From the NCBI GenBank assembly GCA_030536565.1, contig JAUNPT010000058.1, positions 1-12,930 on the forward strand: a stretch of 12,930 nt of DNA. The letters run 5' to 3'. Position 1 is the first letter of the stretch; every line of letters begins with the position of its first letter. Made by a program: the position numbers and the translations under genes. This document shows positions 5,948 to 12,665 of the stretch, piece by piece. This DNA comes from Eubacteriales bacterium (lineage in GTDB: Bacteria > Bacillota > Clostridia > Lachnospirales > Lachnospiraceae). The notes beneath the pieces were generated by a model. It did no database searches, was not told where the DNA came from, and was given only the letters and a program-made list of their open reading frames with translations.

Positions 5948-6354
5948 ATGAAGCATCTCGCCATCGTTTGATTCAAGATTTGTTTTTTGGTTTCCTGCTT
6001 TTTAAGTTCAATGAAGCTCTCGCCATTGTTCTTAAACTCCTCTTTGTTACATTCGATTATACTCTGGTGAAGCTCTCGCCACCTTTTCTAATCTTTCCAG
6101 CCTTGATTAAGCTCTCGCCATCTTCACTTCCTAAAAGATACTCTCTCACGTCCATTAACAATTCCAGTTATACTCTGGTGAAGCTCTCGCCACCTTTTCT
6201 AATCTTTTTCCACCTTGATTAAGCTCTCGCAATCTCAGTTTTATCATCTTCACTTCAATGAAGCTCTCGCCATATCCGCGAACTATTTTCAATCCAGTGA
6301 AGCTCTCGCCACCTTCTCGAATTTCTTCTAAGTCAGATGAAGCTCTCGCCATCT
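5948..6354 (-). repeat. Nine dispersed hairpin repeats (core GCGAGAGCTT on the minus strand)
   Basis: Core positions: 5951-5961 (variant with one inserted base), 6014-6023, 6070-6079, 6109-6118, 6181-6190, 6221-6230, 6261-6270, 6300-6309, 6340-6349. Distances between core starts are 63, 56, 39, 72, 40, 40, 39 and 40, so the right half has a 39-40 bp period. A degenerate copy may lie near 6139-6150, which would split the 72-bp gap. A 40-bp stretch at 6057-6096 is repeated exactly at 6168-6207 and the similarity continues through the next core. This shows growth by a 111-bp duplication. Confidence 0.85.
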
Positions 6355-6433
6355 TTCTTAAAATATCTGGTTGTTAATGTACTGATACATCACGTCTGTA
6401 TCTGTATCTTTTGTATTACCTCTTTGTATTATT

Positions 6434-6462
6434 ATAATACATTGTGTTTTGTTATTTGTCAA
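6434..6462 (-). promoter_or_regulatory. Strong promoter of the repeat-hairpin RNA
   Basis: Minus-strand TTGACA (6457-6462), a 17-nt spacer and TATTAT (6434-6439), with an overlapping TATAAT 3 nt further on. Transcription should start near 6427, about 75 nt before the first hairpin. Confidence 0.85.
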
Positions 6463-6512
6463 CCTATTTTTTAAAAATTTATCATTAATTTATTAATTGT
6501 CAATCTTTTCAA

Positions 6513-6532
6513 GAATATTGCATACAATATTC
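6513..6532. promoter_or_regulatory. Dyad upstream of the hairpin-RNA promoter
   Basis: Perfect 8-bp arms GAATATTG and CAATATTC with a CATA spacer lie 51 bp upstream of the -35. It may be a regulator site. The rest of 6463-6577 is AT-rich and shows no gene. Confidence 0.35.
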
Positions 6533-6571
6533 ACACAATTCGACAATTATTTAACAAGGCATGCAGTATAC

Positions 6572-6608
6572 AAAATCGGCGGGTGAATACCTGCTGTATC
6601 CACCCGCC
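6572..6608 (-). terminator. Terminator of the MMPL / repeat-protein operon
   Basis: Thirteen-bp arms (6596-6608 with 6578-6590) enclose a 5-nt loop. The one non-Watson-Crick position is a G-U pair on the minus strand, and GATTTTG follows on that strand. It lies about 120 nt after the stop at 6730. A smaller TGCAGC-TTAT-GCTGCA hairpin (6616-6631) precedes it. Confidence 0.82.
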
Positions 6609-6729
6609 TGTATATTGCAGCTTATGCTGCATGGAAAAATATGAAAGAAACTGGCAATTTGTAACATAACAGTCCAGCCATGCAGAAATGAATAGTATGG
6701 CCGAACCGTTACGTCAGTTTAAACCTCAA

Positions 6730-9150
6730 TTACTTAGTTATACCTTCTGTTTTGTATATAAATGTGACTGAACCCTCCATATCCTGAGTTTTTCCTCCAA
6801 ATGACTGATATTCCTGCCCTGCCTTTACTATTGCCTTTAATGTTGCAACCACAGTGTCTGCGTCATTACATGCAAGACTTGTTAATGCTTTGATTCCAGT
6901 TTCATTAAATTCAGCCATACCATCCTTTAAGGTGACTGCACCCTCATTTAACTGCGAAACACCACCGCCAAGAGTTAATGCTGCCTCATTTAATTTATCA
7001 GCACCAGCACTAAGCTGTACCGAACCATCAGCAAGTGCCGATGCACCCGAATTAAGCTGCGACGTACCTTCCTTTAACTGCAGTGCACCCAAAGCCAGTG
7101 CCTGGCTATTGCTGTTAAGCTGTGCAAGACCTGTGCTTAACGTCCCTGTTCCACCTGTAAGCTGTGCACTTCCGGCCTTAAGCTTATATAAAGCTGAACA
7201 TACTGTATCTGTTTTAGGAAGCTCTGTAAAATTAAAATCTCCAATACCTGCCTTTAAACCGTTAAGACCTGTATTTAATTCCCTTGCGCCATCTGACAAC
7301 GCTGTAAGGCTTTCCGCTAAAGTCAATCCGGTTGCACTGTCCTTAGCTGTTGTAGTTGTTGTATATACATTATTTAATGCTCCGGCAATACTCCCATTAC
7401 TTATTGTTTTAGTAAGCAGACCCGTTTCTGCAAGATAGACATTTGACAGTTTATCCGGAATGCTGCTGTTTATCATGTGATACTGAGACAGCACGGTATT
7501 AATACCTGCTACAAGCTGATATTGCTGTGTTGTTTTATCTGTACTGTTTTCAATGCCATAGGCAATTGCATATGCTTTTGTATATTTCCCAATTAAGTCT
7601 GTTACAGCACTTTCATTTGTTATATCTAATGTATTCAAATCATCATAGGTTTTTATTTGGAGAAGCGGATTTATATTTCCTAATACCTGATTTATGGCTG
7701 CACCGCCGAGTGCTTCTGGTTTAGCTTCACCAATCTGATTCTGAAGTGCCATGCTGCTGTCCAGCACTGCTTTGTTAGCTTTATATACTGCTGCCTCTTG
7801 TGCCATATTTGCAAAACTGCTGTTTAAAACCTGCTGAAGCTTATCAATTCCCGCACTTAACCTGCCTGAACCATCATATGCTTCTGAAACACCTCCTGCA
7901 ATCTGATTTTTAAATGTATCAGCTAGTGCATTTATCCCCTGTGCCAGCTCTCCTGCACCATTATCTAATGTTACTGCTCCAGCCGCCGCAGAATTAACTC
8001 CATCTGTATATTTATTTACACCTGTGCTAAGTGATACTGCTCCCTCATTCAGCTGGCTGACACCTGATGTTAATGCCGGAATCTGGCCTGTAAGCTGTGA
8101 AAGACCATCTGCTAACTGTGCTGTTCCATTCTGCAGTGCCGGTACATTGTCTGCAAGTGTCTGCGTTCCCTCCTGCAATGCAGCTGACCCAGCAGTCAGC
8201 TGGTCGGCTGCTGTCTGAAGTTCATTCATCTTGCTCTTTAATGAATCAATTGATATATCATCAATATCCATATCTGTTAAAAGATTACTTGTTGCCACAG
8301 ACATTGACATATCAAGTTCAAAATCTGTCACATCTGCAGTCAGCTCAAAGTATTCAGGAATATCCATGTCAAGGGTTTTTCCATCAAGTTTAAGATTAAG
8401 TGAATCCTTAAGCCCCGGCATTGTAATTCCAAGAACAACACTGCTGTCACTTAATTCAGAAATCTTTCCATTTGTAACTTCGATATTAGAAAACTTATCT
8501 GTTGGGAGCGCCATCCCAGTAACCATTGTAAATGGCACTGCCACTGTATACTGTTTTCCATCTATAGATACTGTTTTCTTTACATTGTTAACGTAATCAT
8601 AACGGATTCTGACTTTTCCGCTTTTTCCTGCAAGATTTTCCGGTGTGATTTCTTTTCCGTCAAGATAGTACGTTACCTTCATAGTAACAGGCGCCTCCTG
8701 CGACGTTGTTCCCTGATATGTTATACTGTTACCTTGCGCTGCCCATGTAAGAGCATTGTCTGCCCCTGTTGCCAATGTTTCATCTCCTGAAACATTTGTA
8801 ATATTCTTAAGCTTTGAAACATCATTTATCACTGAAAGCCCGGTAACATTTTTAAGCTTTTCATTCACAAGTATATGATCCTGTGCACCCTTGGCATCAG
8901 CAAATACATAAACAGTCTCCTCTTTTGAATTAGTTGTTGAAGATACTGATTTTTTACCGCCTGCAAGCTGTGACGAAATTGCCTCTGAAATAATGCTTTC
9001 AGAATCTACACCCGCATATACTGATGCTGCTGATGCCTCCTTTGTCACTGCTGTCATTTTAGGTGATGAAGCATAAACTGAAAAACTGCAGGCAAGCACT
9101 GCTGCACACATGAAAACTGAACCATATTTAAATAATCTCTTTTTTATCAT
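6730..9150 (-). CDS. Exported xxxLxxG heptad-repeat protein (YhgE/Pip-like repeats)
   Basis: About 806 residues. The N-terminus is a signal sequence (IKKRLFKYGSVFMCAAVLACSF, then SVYA-SS). Cleavage after VYA fits signal peptidase I; the VLAC could alternatively be a weak lipobox. Residues 30-305 form an unassigned, probably beta-rich extracellular region. Two blocks of xxxLxxG-type repeats (LQEGTQTLADN, LNEGAVSLSTG, LKEGTSQLNSGASALADG) cover about 308-413 and 608-750, split by a less repetitive segment. Such repeats are known from YhgE/Pip and phage-infection proteins and from the xxxLxxG domain family. Unlike YhgE, this protein has no C-terminal membrane helices. The start at 9150 is chosen because it lies 2 nt after the MMPL stop with AAAGGG 7 nt upstream. 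A longer frame to 9201 would overlap. It probably works with the MMPL protein as an extracellular or periplasm-facing partner. Confidence 0.85.
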   Translation of the reverse strand: MIKKRLFKYGSVFMCAAVLACSFSVYASSPKMTAVTKEASAASVYAGVDSESIISEAISSQLAGGKKSVSSTTNSKEETVYVFADAKGAQDHILVNEKLKNVTGLSVINDVSKLKNITNVSGDETLATGADNALTWAAQGNSITYQGTTSQEAPVTMKVTYYLDGKEITPENLAGKSGKVRIRYDYVNNVKKTVSIDGKQYTVAVPFTMVTGMALPTDKFSNIEVTNGKISELSDSSVVLGITMPGLKDSLNLKLDGKTLDMDIPEYFELTADVTDFELDMSMSVATSNLLTDMDIDDISIDSLKSKMNELQTAADQLTAGSAALQEGTQTLADNVPALQNGTAQLADGLSQLTGQIPALTSGVSQLNEGAVSLSTGVNKYTDGVNSAAAGAVTLDNGAGELAQGINALADTFKNQIAGGVSEAYDGSGRLSAGIDKLQQVLNSSFANMAQEAAVYKANKAVLDSSMALQNQIGEAKPEALGGAAINQVLGNINPLLQIKTYDDLNTLDITNESAVTDLIGKYTKAYAIAYGIENSTDKTTQQYQLVAGINTVLSQYHMINSSIPDKLSNVYLAETGLLTKTISNGSIAGALNNVYTTTTTAKDSATGLTLAESLTALSDGARELNTGLNGLKAGIGDFNFTELPKTDTVCSALYKLKAGSAQLTGGTGTLSTGLAQLNSNSQALALGALQLKEGTSQLNSGASALADGSVQLSAGADKLNEAALTLGGGVSQLNEGAVTLKDGMAEFNETGIKALTSLACNDADTVVATLKAIVKAGQEYQSFGGKTQDMEGSVTFIYKTEGITK

Positions 9151-9152
9151 AA

Positions 9153-11231
9153 TTAATCCCTTTCCTTTCTGAAACCAATACTTGTATGGACAATAACCCA
9201 ATCAAACAGAATAAACAGTGATGGTAATATAAAAATTACTACAAACATACTGATAATAGCGCCTCGCGCCATCAATGTACACAGCGCTGCAATCATATCA
9301 ACACTTGCAATGGCACCAACACCTGCTGTTGCTGCAAAGAAACCAAGTGCACTTACAATTATTGAAGGTATTGATGTTGAAAGTGCAATCTTAACCGCCT
9401 CCTTCTTATCATATCCCGCATGTCTTTCCTTTTTGTATCTTGTCGTCATAAGAATTGCATAATCTACAGTCGCACCAAGCTGAATGGTTCCGATTACAAC
9501 AGATGCAATAAATGGTATTGATGTTCCTGTAAAGTATGGGATTCCCATATTTATAAATATTGCAAATTCAATTGCCGCCACAAGAATAATTGGCAGTGAA
9601 ATTGACTTAAGCACAAGTAGAATAATAATAAAAATTGCTACAATTGAAATTGCACTTACTGTCGCAAAATCTTTATCAGTAATTGTAATTAAATCCTTCG
9701 TACATGGAGCTTCTCCGATAACCATAGCATTTGAATCATATTTTTTTGCAATTGTGTTGACCGCATCAACCTGTGCATTTACCTCATCAGATGCAACCTT
9801 ATAATCAGATGCAACCATCATAATCTGGTAATCCTCTCCCTTAAGCTTGGACTTAACCGAGTCAGGAAGCAGTTCCTCTGGAACACTTGTGCCCAATACC
9901 GAGTCAAGCCCCAGCGCAAATGTTACTCCGTCCTGATCCTGAATCTCCTTCATCATTGCATTTGTATCCTTTGACGAAAGATTTGTATCTGCCAAAATCA
10001 TATAAACCGAATTTAAATCAAAGTTTTCTTCCAGCTTCTTATTGGCAATTGAACAATCCAAATCCTCTGGCAGCGTATCTGATAAGTTATAATAAACATC
10101 TGTATTGTTATATCCATAGATTGCAGGTGCAAGCAGCGCTAAAAATATAACTATAAAAATCCACGCATGATTTACAACAAAATCTGCAAGCCTGTCAAAC
10201 CCCGGCATAATTTCTCTATGTGTTGTTTTCTCCAATGCCCTGTCAAATGTAAGTATCAGTGATGGCAGTATCGTTACACAGCCAACAACACCCATAACTA
10301 CGCCCTTTGCCATAACTACGCCAAGGTCAAGTCCAAGTGTAAAGCTCATAAAGCAAAGTGCAACGAAGCCTGCCACTGTTGTTATAGAAGAACCTACCAC
10401 AGATGTTAACGTATTACCAATTGCATGAGCCATTGCTTCGTGATTATCCTCTGGATATGAGTTCTTCATTTCCTTATAGCTGTGCCACAAAAAGATTGAG
10501 TAATCCAGCGTAACTCCCAGCTGAAGTACTGCTGCCAGCGCTTTGGTAATATACGATACCTCTCCCAGAAAATAATTGGAACCAAGATTATAAACAATAG
10601 CCATTCCTATACTTATCATAAAGAAAACAGGAACTAAAAAAGAATCCATAAATATAGCAAGCACTACACATACCAGAAGAACCGCAATTAAAACATACAG
10701 TGGTGTTTCCTTCTCTGCCATATTCTTTGTGTCAGTTACAACTGCTGACATTCCGCTTATGTAGCACTGTCCTTTTGTTACCTCTCTGATATCCTGAATA
10801 GCCTGCATTGTTTCATCACTTGATGTTGTATCGTCAAAGAATATTGCAAACAATGTAGCACCGTTTTCCTTATTTTCAAAAATACTCCTGTATTTTTCAG
10901 GAATCATTTCTATAGGAACAGCTGAGCCTGCCATACTGTTGTATGAAATAATTTCTGCTACATGCTCAACATTTTTGATTTTTTCTTCAAGCCTGGTAAG
11001 ATTTTTGCTGTCCATCTTATCAACAACAACAGTTGCATACGCGCCCTTACCAAAGTCTTTTAACAAAACGTCCTGTCCAATCATCGTGTCAATATCATCA
11101 GGAAGATAATACATAATGTCATAATTGACCCTTGTATTAAAGCATCCTAATGCAGATGGAATCAGGAGTAGAAAGCTAAGAATCAAAATCGGAATCCTTA
11201 ACTTTACAATAACTCTTCCAAATTTTTCCAT
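9153..11231 (-). CDS. MMPL/RND-superfamily transporter
   Basis: A 692-residue polytopic membrane protein. It has two similar halves, each a membrane helix, a large extracytoplasmic loop (about 30-175 and 382-525) and five further helices. The paired signature helices are LQLGVTLDYSIFLWHSY with Asp243 and IQLGATVDYAILMTTRY with Asp590. These are at the positions where RND/MMPL proteins carry proton-relay acids. Family members export lipids, siderophores or drugs using the proton gradient; the substrate here is unknown. AAGGAGG lies 6 nt before ATG 11231. The gene leads a two-gene operon with the repeat protein and is divergent from a TetR gene. Operator copies overlap its promoter, so it is probably induced by a TetR ligand such as a membrane-active compound (inference). 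Confidence 0.92.
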   Translation of the reverse strand: MEKFGRVIVKLRIPILILSFLLLIPSALGCFNTRVNYDIMYYLPDDIDTMIGQDVLLKDFGKGAYATVVVDKMDSKNLTRLEEKIKNVEHVAEIISYNSMAGSAVPIEMIPEKYRSIFENKENGATLFAIFFDDTTSSDETMQAIQDIREVTKGQCYISGMSAVVTDTKNMAEKETPLYVLIAVLLVCVVLAIFMDSFLVPVFFMISIGMAIVYNLGSNYFLGEVSYITKALAAVLQLGVTLDYSIFLWHSYKEMKNSYPEDNHEAMAHAIGNTLTSVVGSSITTVAGFVALCFMSFTLGLDLGVVMAKGVVMGVVGCVTILPSLILTFDRALEKTTHREIMPGFDRLADFVVNHAWIFIVIFLALLAPAIYGYNNTDVYYNLSDTLPEDLDCSIANKKLEENFDLNSVYMILADTNLSSKDTNAMMKEIQDQDGVTFALGLDSVLGTSVPEELLPDSVKSKLKGEDYQIMMVASDYKVASDEVNAQVDAVNTIAKKYDSNAMVIGEAPCTKDLITITDKDFATVSAISIVAIFIIILLVLKSISLPIILVAAIEFAIFINMGIPYFTGTSIPFIASVVIGTIQLGATVDYAILMTTRYKKERHAGYDKKEAVKIALSTSIPSIIVSALGFFAATAGVGAIASVDMIAALCTLMARGAIISMFVVIFILPSLFILFDWVIVHTSIGFRKERD

Positions 11232-11298
11232 ATTAATCCTCCTTGTTTTCCGAAGGATAATCCGAGCTTCACATGCGGAGTGGATTTATCCTCCCTTA

Positions 11299-11313
11299 AT
11301 GACCGTTAGTCAT
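11299..11313. promoter_or_regulatory. TetR operator copy 1
   Basis: ATGAC-CGTTA-GTCAT, extended to AATGAC/GTCATT at 11298-11314. It lies downstream of the MMPL -10, in the initial transcribed region, where a bound repressor would block elongation. Confidence 0.7.
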
Positions 11314-11330
11314 TTATCAGTTTGAAAGCC

Positions 11331-11358
11331 ATTATAGCATAAAATGACCAACAGTCAA
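11331..11358 (-). promoter_or_regulatory. MMPL operon promoter
   Basis: Minus-strand -35 TTGACT (11353-11358), a 16-nt spacer and perfect -10 TATAAT (11331-11336) preceded by TGC, an extended -10. Operator copy 2 overlaps the -35 and the spacer. Confidence 0.85.
11344..11358. promoter_or_regulatory. TetR operator copy 2
   Basis: ATGAC-CAACA-GTCAA, one mismatch from the perfect dyad. It covers the -35 and part of the spacer of the MMPL promoter. Confidence 0.65.
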
Positions 11359-11377
11359 TATAGTTTATGAAAAATTT

Positions 11378-11392
11378 ATGACTTCTAGTCAT
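11378..11392. promoter_or_regulatory. TetR operator copy 3
   Basis: ATGAC-TTCTA-GTCAT, a perfect dyad with the same 5-bp spacing as copy 1. It ends 4 bp before the tetR -35, so it is well placed for autoregulation. Confidence 0.7.
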
Positions 11393-11395
11393 TTA

Positions 11396-11424
11396 TTGAC
11401 TTTTACCGTTTTTTTGTATATGAT
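11396..11424 (+). promoter_or_regulatory. tetR promoter
   Basis: TTGACT (11396-11401), a 17-nt spacer and TATGAT (11419-11424), giving a start near 11431 and a short leader to ATG 11477. Confidence 0.75.
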
Positions 11425-11476
11425 AAGCTAATAAAATATCTCTTAATTAGTCACAAAAAGAAGAAAGCGTTGAATT

Positions 11477-12151
11477 ATGGGAAAAGTGGAATCTAATAAA
11501 CTACAGAAATTTAACTCACTCCTTGACACTGCATTTAATCTGTTTACAACCAAGGGAGTGAATAAAACCTCTATTGCCGAAATCTCTGAGCAGGCTGGAA
11601 TCGCCAAAGGGACATTCTATCTATATTTTAAGGATAAATACGATATCAGAAACAAGCTGATTTCTCATGAATCCAGCAAATTATTTAAAAACGCTGTTGC
11701 TGCACTTGAAAGCCATTCCAAACAAGAAGCAGAGACATTCTGCCAGGAAGTAAATGACACCGAACATACCTATTCTGACAATAGTTTAGAATATAAGATT
11801 ATTTTTATTATTAATCACATTATTGATTCTTTGAACAATAACCGGACACTTCTTACATTTATTTCAAAGAATCTAAGCTGGGGAATATTTAAAGAAGCCT
11901 TAACAACTAATGTTGCCGAGAATGATATCAATTTCAAAGACGTGTTTTTAGAAATGCTGGCTGACGAAGACCATGTGATGATTGAACCGGAAATCATGCT
12001 GTTTCTCATTACGGAACTTGTAAGCTCAACCTGCTACAGCACAATCCTCTACGAAGAACCTGCTAATCTGGAAACTATCAAGCCATACCTGTTCTCAACA
12101 ATTATTTCAATAATTCGCCAGCATACAGGGAAACTTAAAGGTGACATATAA
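11477..12151 (+). CDS. TetR/AcrR-family transcriptional regulator
   Basis: A 224-residue one-component repressor. The N-terminal helix-turn-helix is clear: AFNLFTTKGVNKTSIAEISEQ, then AGIAKGTFYLYFKDKYDI, with recognition helix residues around 41-51. The C-terminal region (about 70-224) is an all-helical ligand-binding and dimer domain without a recognisable subfamily. The ribosome binding site before ATG 11477 is weak (GAAAG). The gene is divergent from the MMPL operon, and the shared intergenic region contains three ATGAC-N5-GTCAT dyads. It therefore most likely represses both the transporter operon and itself. The ligand is unknown. Confidence 0.93.
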   Translation: MGKVESNKLQKFNSLLDTAFNLFTTKGVNKTSIAEISEQAGIAKGTFYLYFKDKYDIRNKLISHESSKLFKNAVAALESHSKQEAETFCQEVNDTEHTYSDNSLEYKIIFIINHIIDSLNNNRTLLTFISKNLSWGIFKEALTTNVAENDINFKDVFLEMLADEDHVMIEPEIMLFLITELVSSTCYSTILYEEPANLETIKPYLFSTIISIIRQHTGKLKGDI

Positions 12152-12217
12152 CAAAAAGGCCATACCTTCTTGCTTAATTGTACTTTAAACCACCAATGCA
12201 AAAGTATAAATAGAGGA

Positions 12218-12249
12218 GGCATATCATCACTAATTCAGTGTGATATGCC
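12218..12249. terminator. Terminator-like hairpin after tetR
   Basis: GGCATATCA (12218-12226) pairs with TGATATGCC (12241-12249), with an inner CACT/AGTG stem and a one-base bulge. A modest U-rich stretch follows on both strands (CTTAATAATTT on plus, TCCTCTATTTATAC on minus), so it may serve both tetR and anything on the minus strand. Confidence 0.6.
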
Positions 12250-12266
12250 CCTTAATAATTTCATAT

Positions 12267-12470
12267 CTATTCTGCTATATATGATTTTGCATATGCAGCC
12301 CCTTCATCAATCTGATAATCAGCACTATCATCTGCACATATATACAAATTCATTACATCACCTATTAAAAGTGAATCCAAATAATCCTCCAGCATTTGTT
12401 TATTTTCAAACCTTGTATTACTTAATTCTTCCTTGTAACATATATTTTAAAACTTCCACTTATAGTTCAT
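12267..12470 (-). pseudogene. Possible remnant of a small minus-strand gene with an in-frame stop
   Basis: From an ATG at 12470 the frame reads MNYKWKF, then a TAA at 12447-12449. It continues open in the same frame to a TAG at 12267 (…YKEELSNTRFENKQMLEDY…DEGAAYAKSYIAE), which would be 67 codons if the stop were sense. An internal ATG at 12393-12395 leaves a 42-residue ORF (MLEDYLDSLL…), but no good ribosome binding site precedes either start. The acidic, helical character looks protein-like. A terminator-like hairpin follows it. It may be a decayed gene or chance; no family is recognised. Confidence 0.3.
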
Positions 12471-12492
12471 AATAAATAATATATTAAACTCA

Positions 12493-12556
12493 ACTATTAT
12501 TGTGGGATAATAGTACTCCTAACAAATACCATCATTTTGATGGTATTATACTATTA
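12493..12556 (+). promoter_or_regulatory. Nested, mutually exclusive hairpins upstream of the Xre-type gene
   Basis: ATAATAGT(A) at 12507-12515 can pair with ACTATTAT (12493-12500, 6-nt loop) or with TACTATTA (12549-12556). The second pairing encloses a perfect hairpin AATACCATCA-TTT-TGATGGTATT (12525-12547). The alternative pairings resemble an attenuator. The region also contains a possible extended -10 (TGG-TATTAT, 12541-12549), so it may instead be promoter DNA. Confidence 0.4.
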
Positions 12557-12576
12557 AACATATGTTTTTTCGCATA

Positions 12577-12592
12577 ACGTGCCAAGGTACGT
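12577..12592. promoter_or_regulatory. 16-bp dyad, candidate operator of the Xre-type protein
   Basis: ACGTGCC-AA-GGTACGT is a dyad with one mismatched pair (a G-T if transcribed). It lies 74 bp before the start of the helix-turn-helix gene, a usual place for an autoregulatory site. Confidence 0.4.
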
Positions 12593-12597
12593 ATTTA

Positions 12598-12660
12598 CAA
12601 GGAGGCTAAATCCTCTGCTCCTGCAATGGCAGTCGCATTTTGCTCCGCAAAACAAGGAGG
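12598..12660 (+). promoter_or_regulatory. Leader with two Shine-Dalgarno copies and an anti-Shine-Dalgarno
   Basis: AAGGAGG occurs at 12598-12604 with no start codon after it, and again at 12654-12660, 5 nt before ATG 12666. CCTC (12612-12615) and CTCCT (12618-12622) between them can pair with either copy. A TTTTGC-TCC-GCAAAA hairpin (12638-12652) ends one base before the functional copy. The arrangement suggests translational control. Confidence 0.4.
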
Positions 12661-12665
12661 ATTTT

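Larger units (their letters stand above)
5844..6427 (-). ncRNA. Unrecognised structured RNA made of nine copies of a small hairpin
   Basis: A near-perfect promoter (6434-6462) and a minus-strand terminator (5844-5894) bound a transcript of about 580 nt with no convincing gene. It carries nine copies of a hairpin with the minus-strand form N(3-5)-GC-GAGA-GC-UU-N'(3-5). The inner GC/GC pairs close a GAGA (GNRA) tetraloop, and two U bulge on the 3' side. The outer stem covaries: AGATG/CATCT, GTG/CAC, ATG/CAT, GATT/AATC, GGTG/CACC, CAATG/CATTG. The copies fall in all three reading frames, so selection acts on RNA rather than protein. The 3' end holds a further ACACG/CGTGT hairpin enclosing a GGAGG (5919-5923). 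Possible roles are a protein- or RNA-binding sponge or a relative of repeat antitoxin RNAs. I do not recognise the family. Confidence 0.7.

Noticed and set aside
6155..6352. Minus-strand 65-residue protein through the repeats
   Set aside because: The repeat core is read in three different frames (MARAS, GESF, LRELN), there is no good ribosome binding site, and only five of the nine copies lie in it. RNA structure explains the conservation better.
5948..6354. CRISPR array
   Set aside because: Only about 10 bp are conserved, the flanks covary rather than repeat, spacing varies from 39 to 72 bp, and no cas genes are present.
6854..7438. Plus-strand ORF of 194 codons opposite the repeat protein
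   Set aside because: It mirrors the xxxLxxG repeats of the opposite strand and has no ribosome binding site; it is a shadow of periodic coding sequence.
9151..9201. N-terminal extension of the xxxLxxG-repeat protein to position 9201
   Set aside because: It would put a non-signal segment before the signal sequence and overlap the MMPL gene by 49 bp. The ATG at 9150 has a ribosome binding site.
12170..12472. Plus-strand 100-codon ORF after tetR
   Set aside because: It runs through the post-tetR hairpin, lacks a ribosome binding site and has a composition of antisense, low-complexity type.
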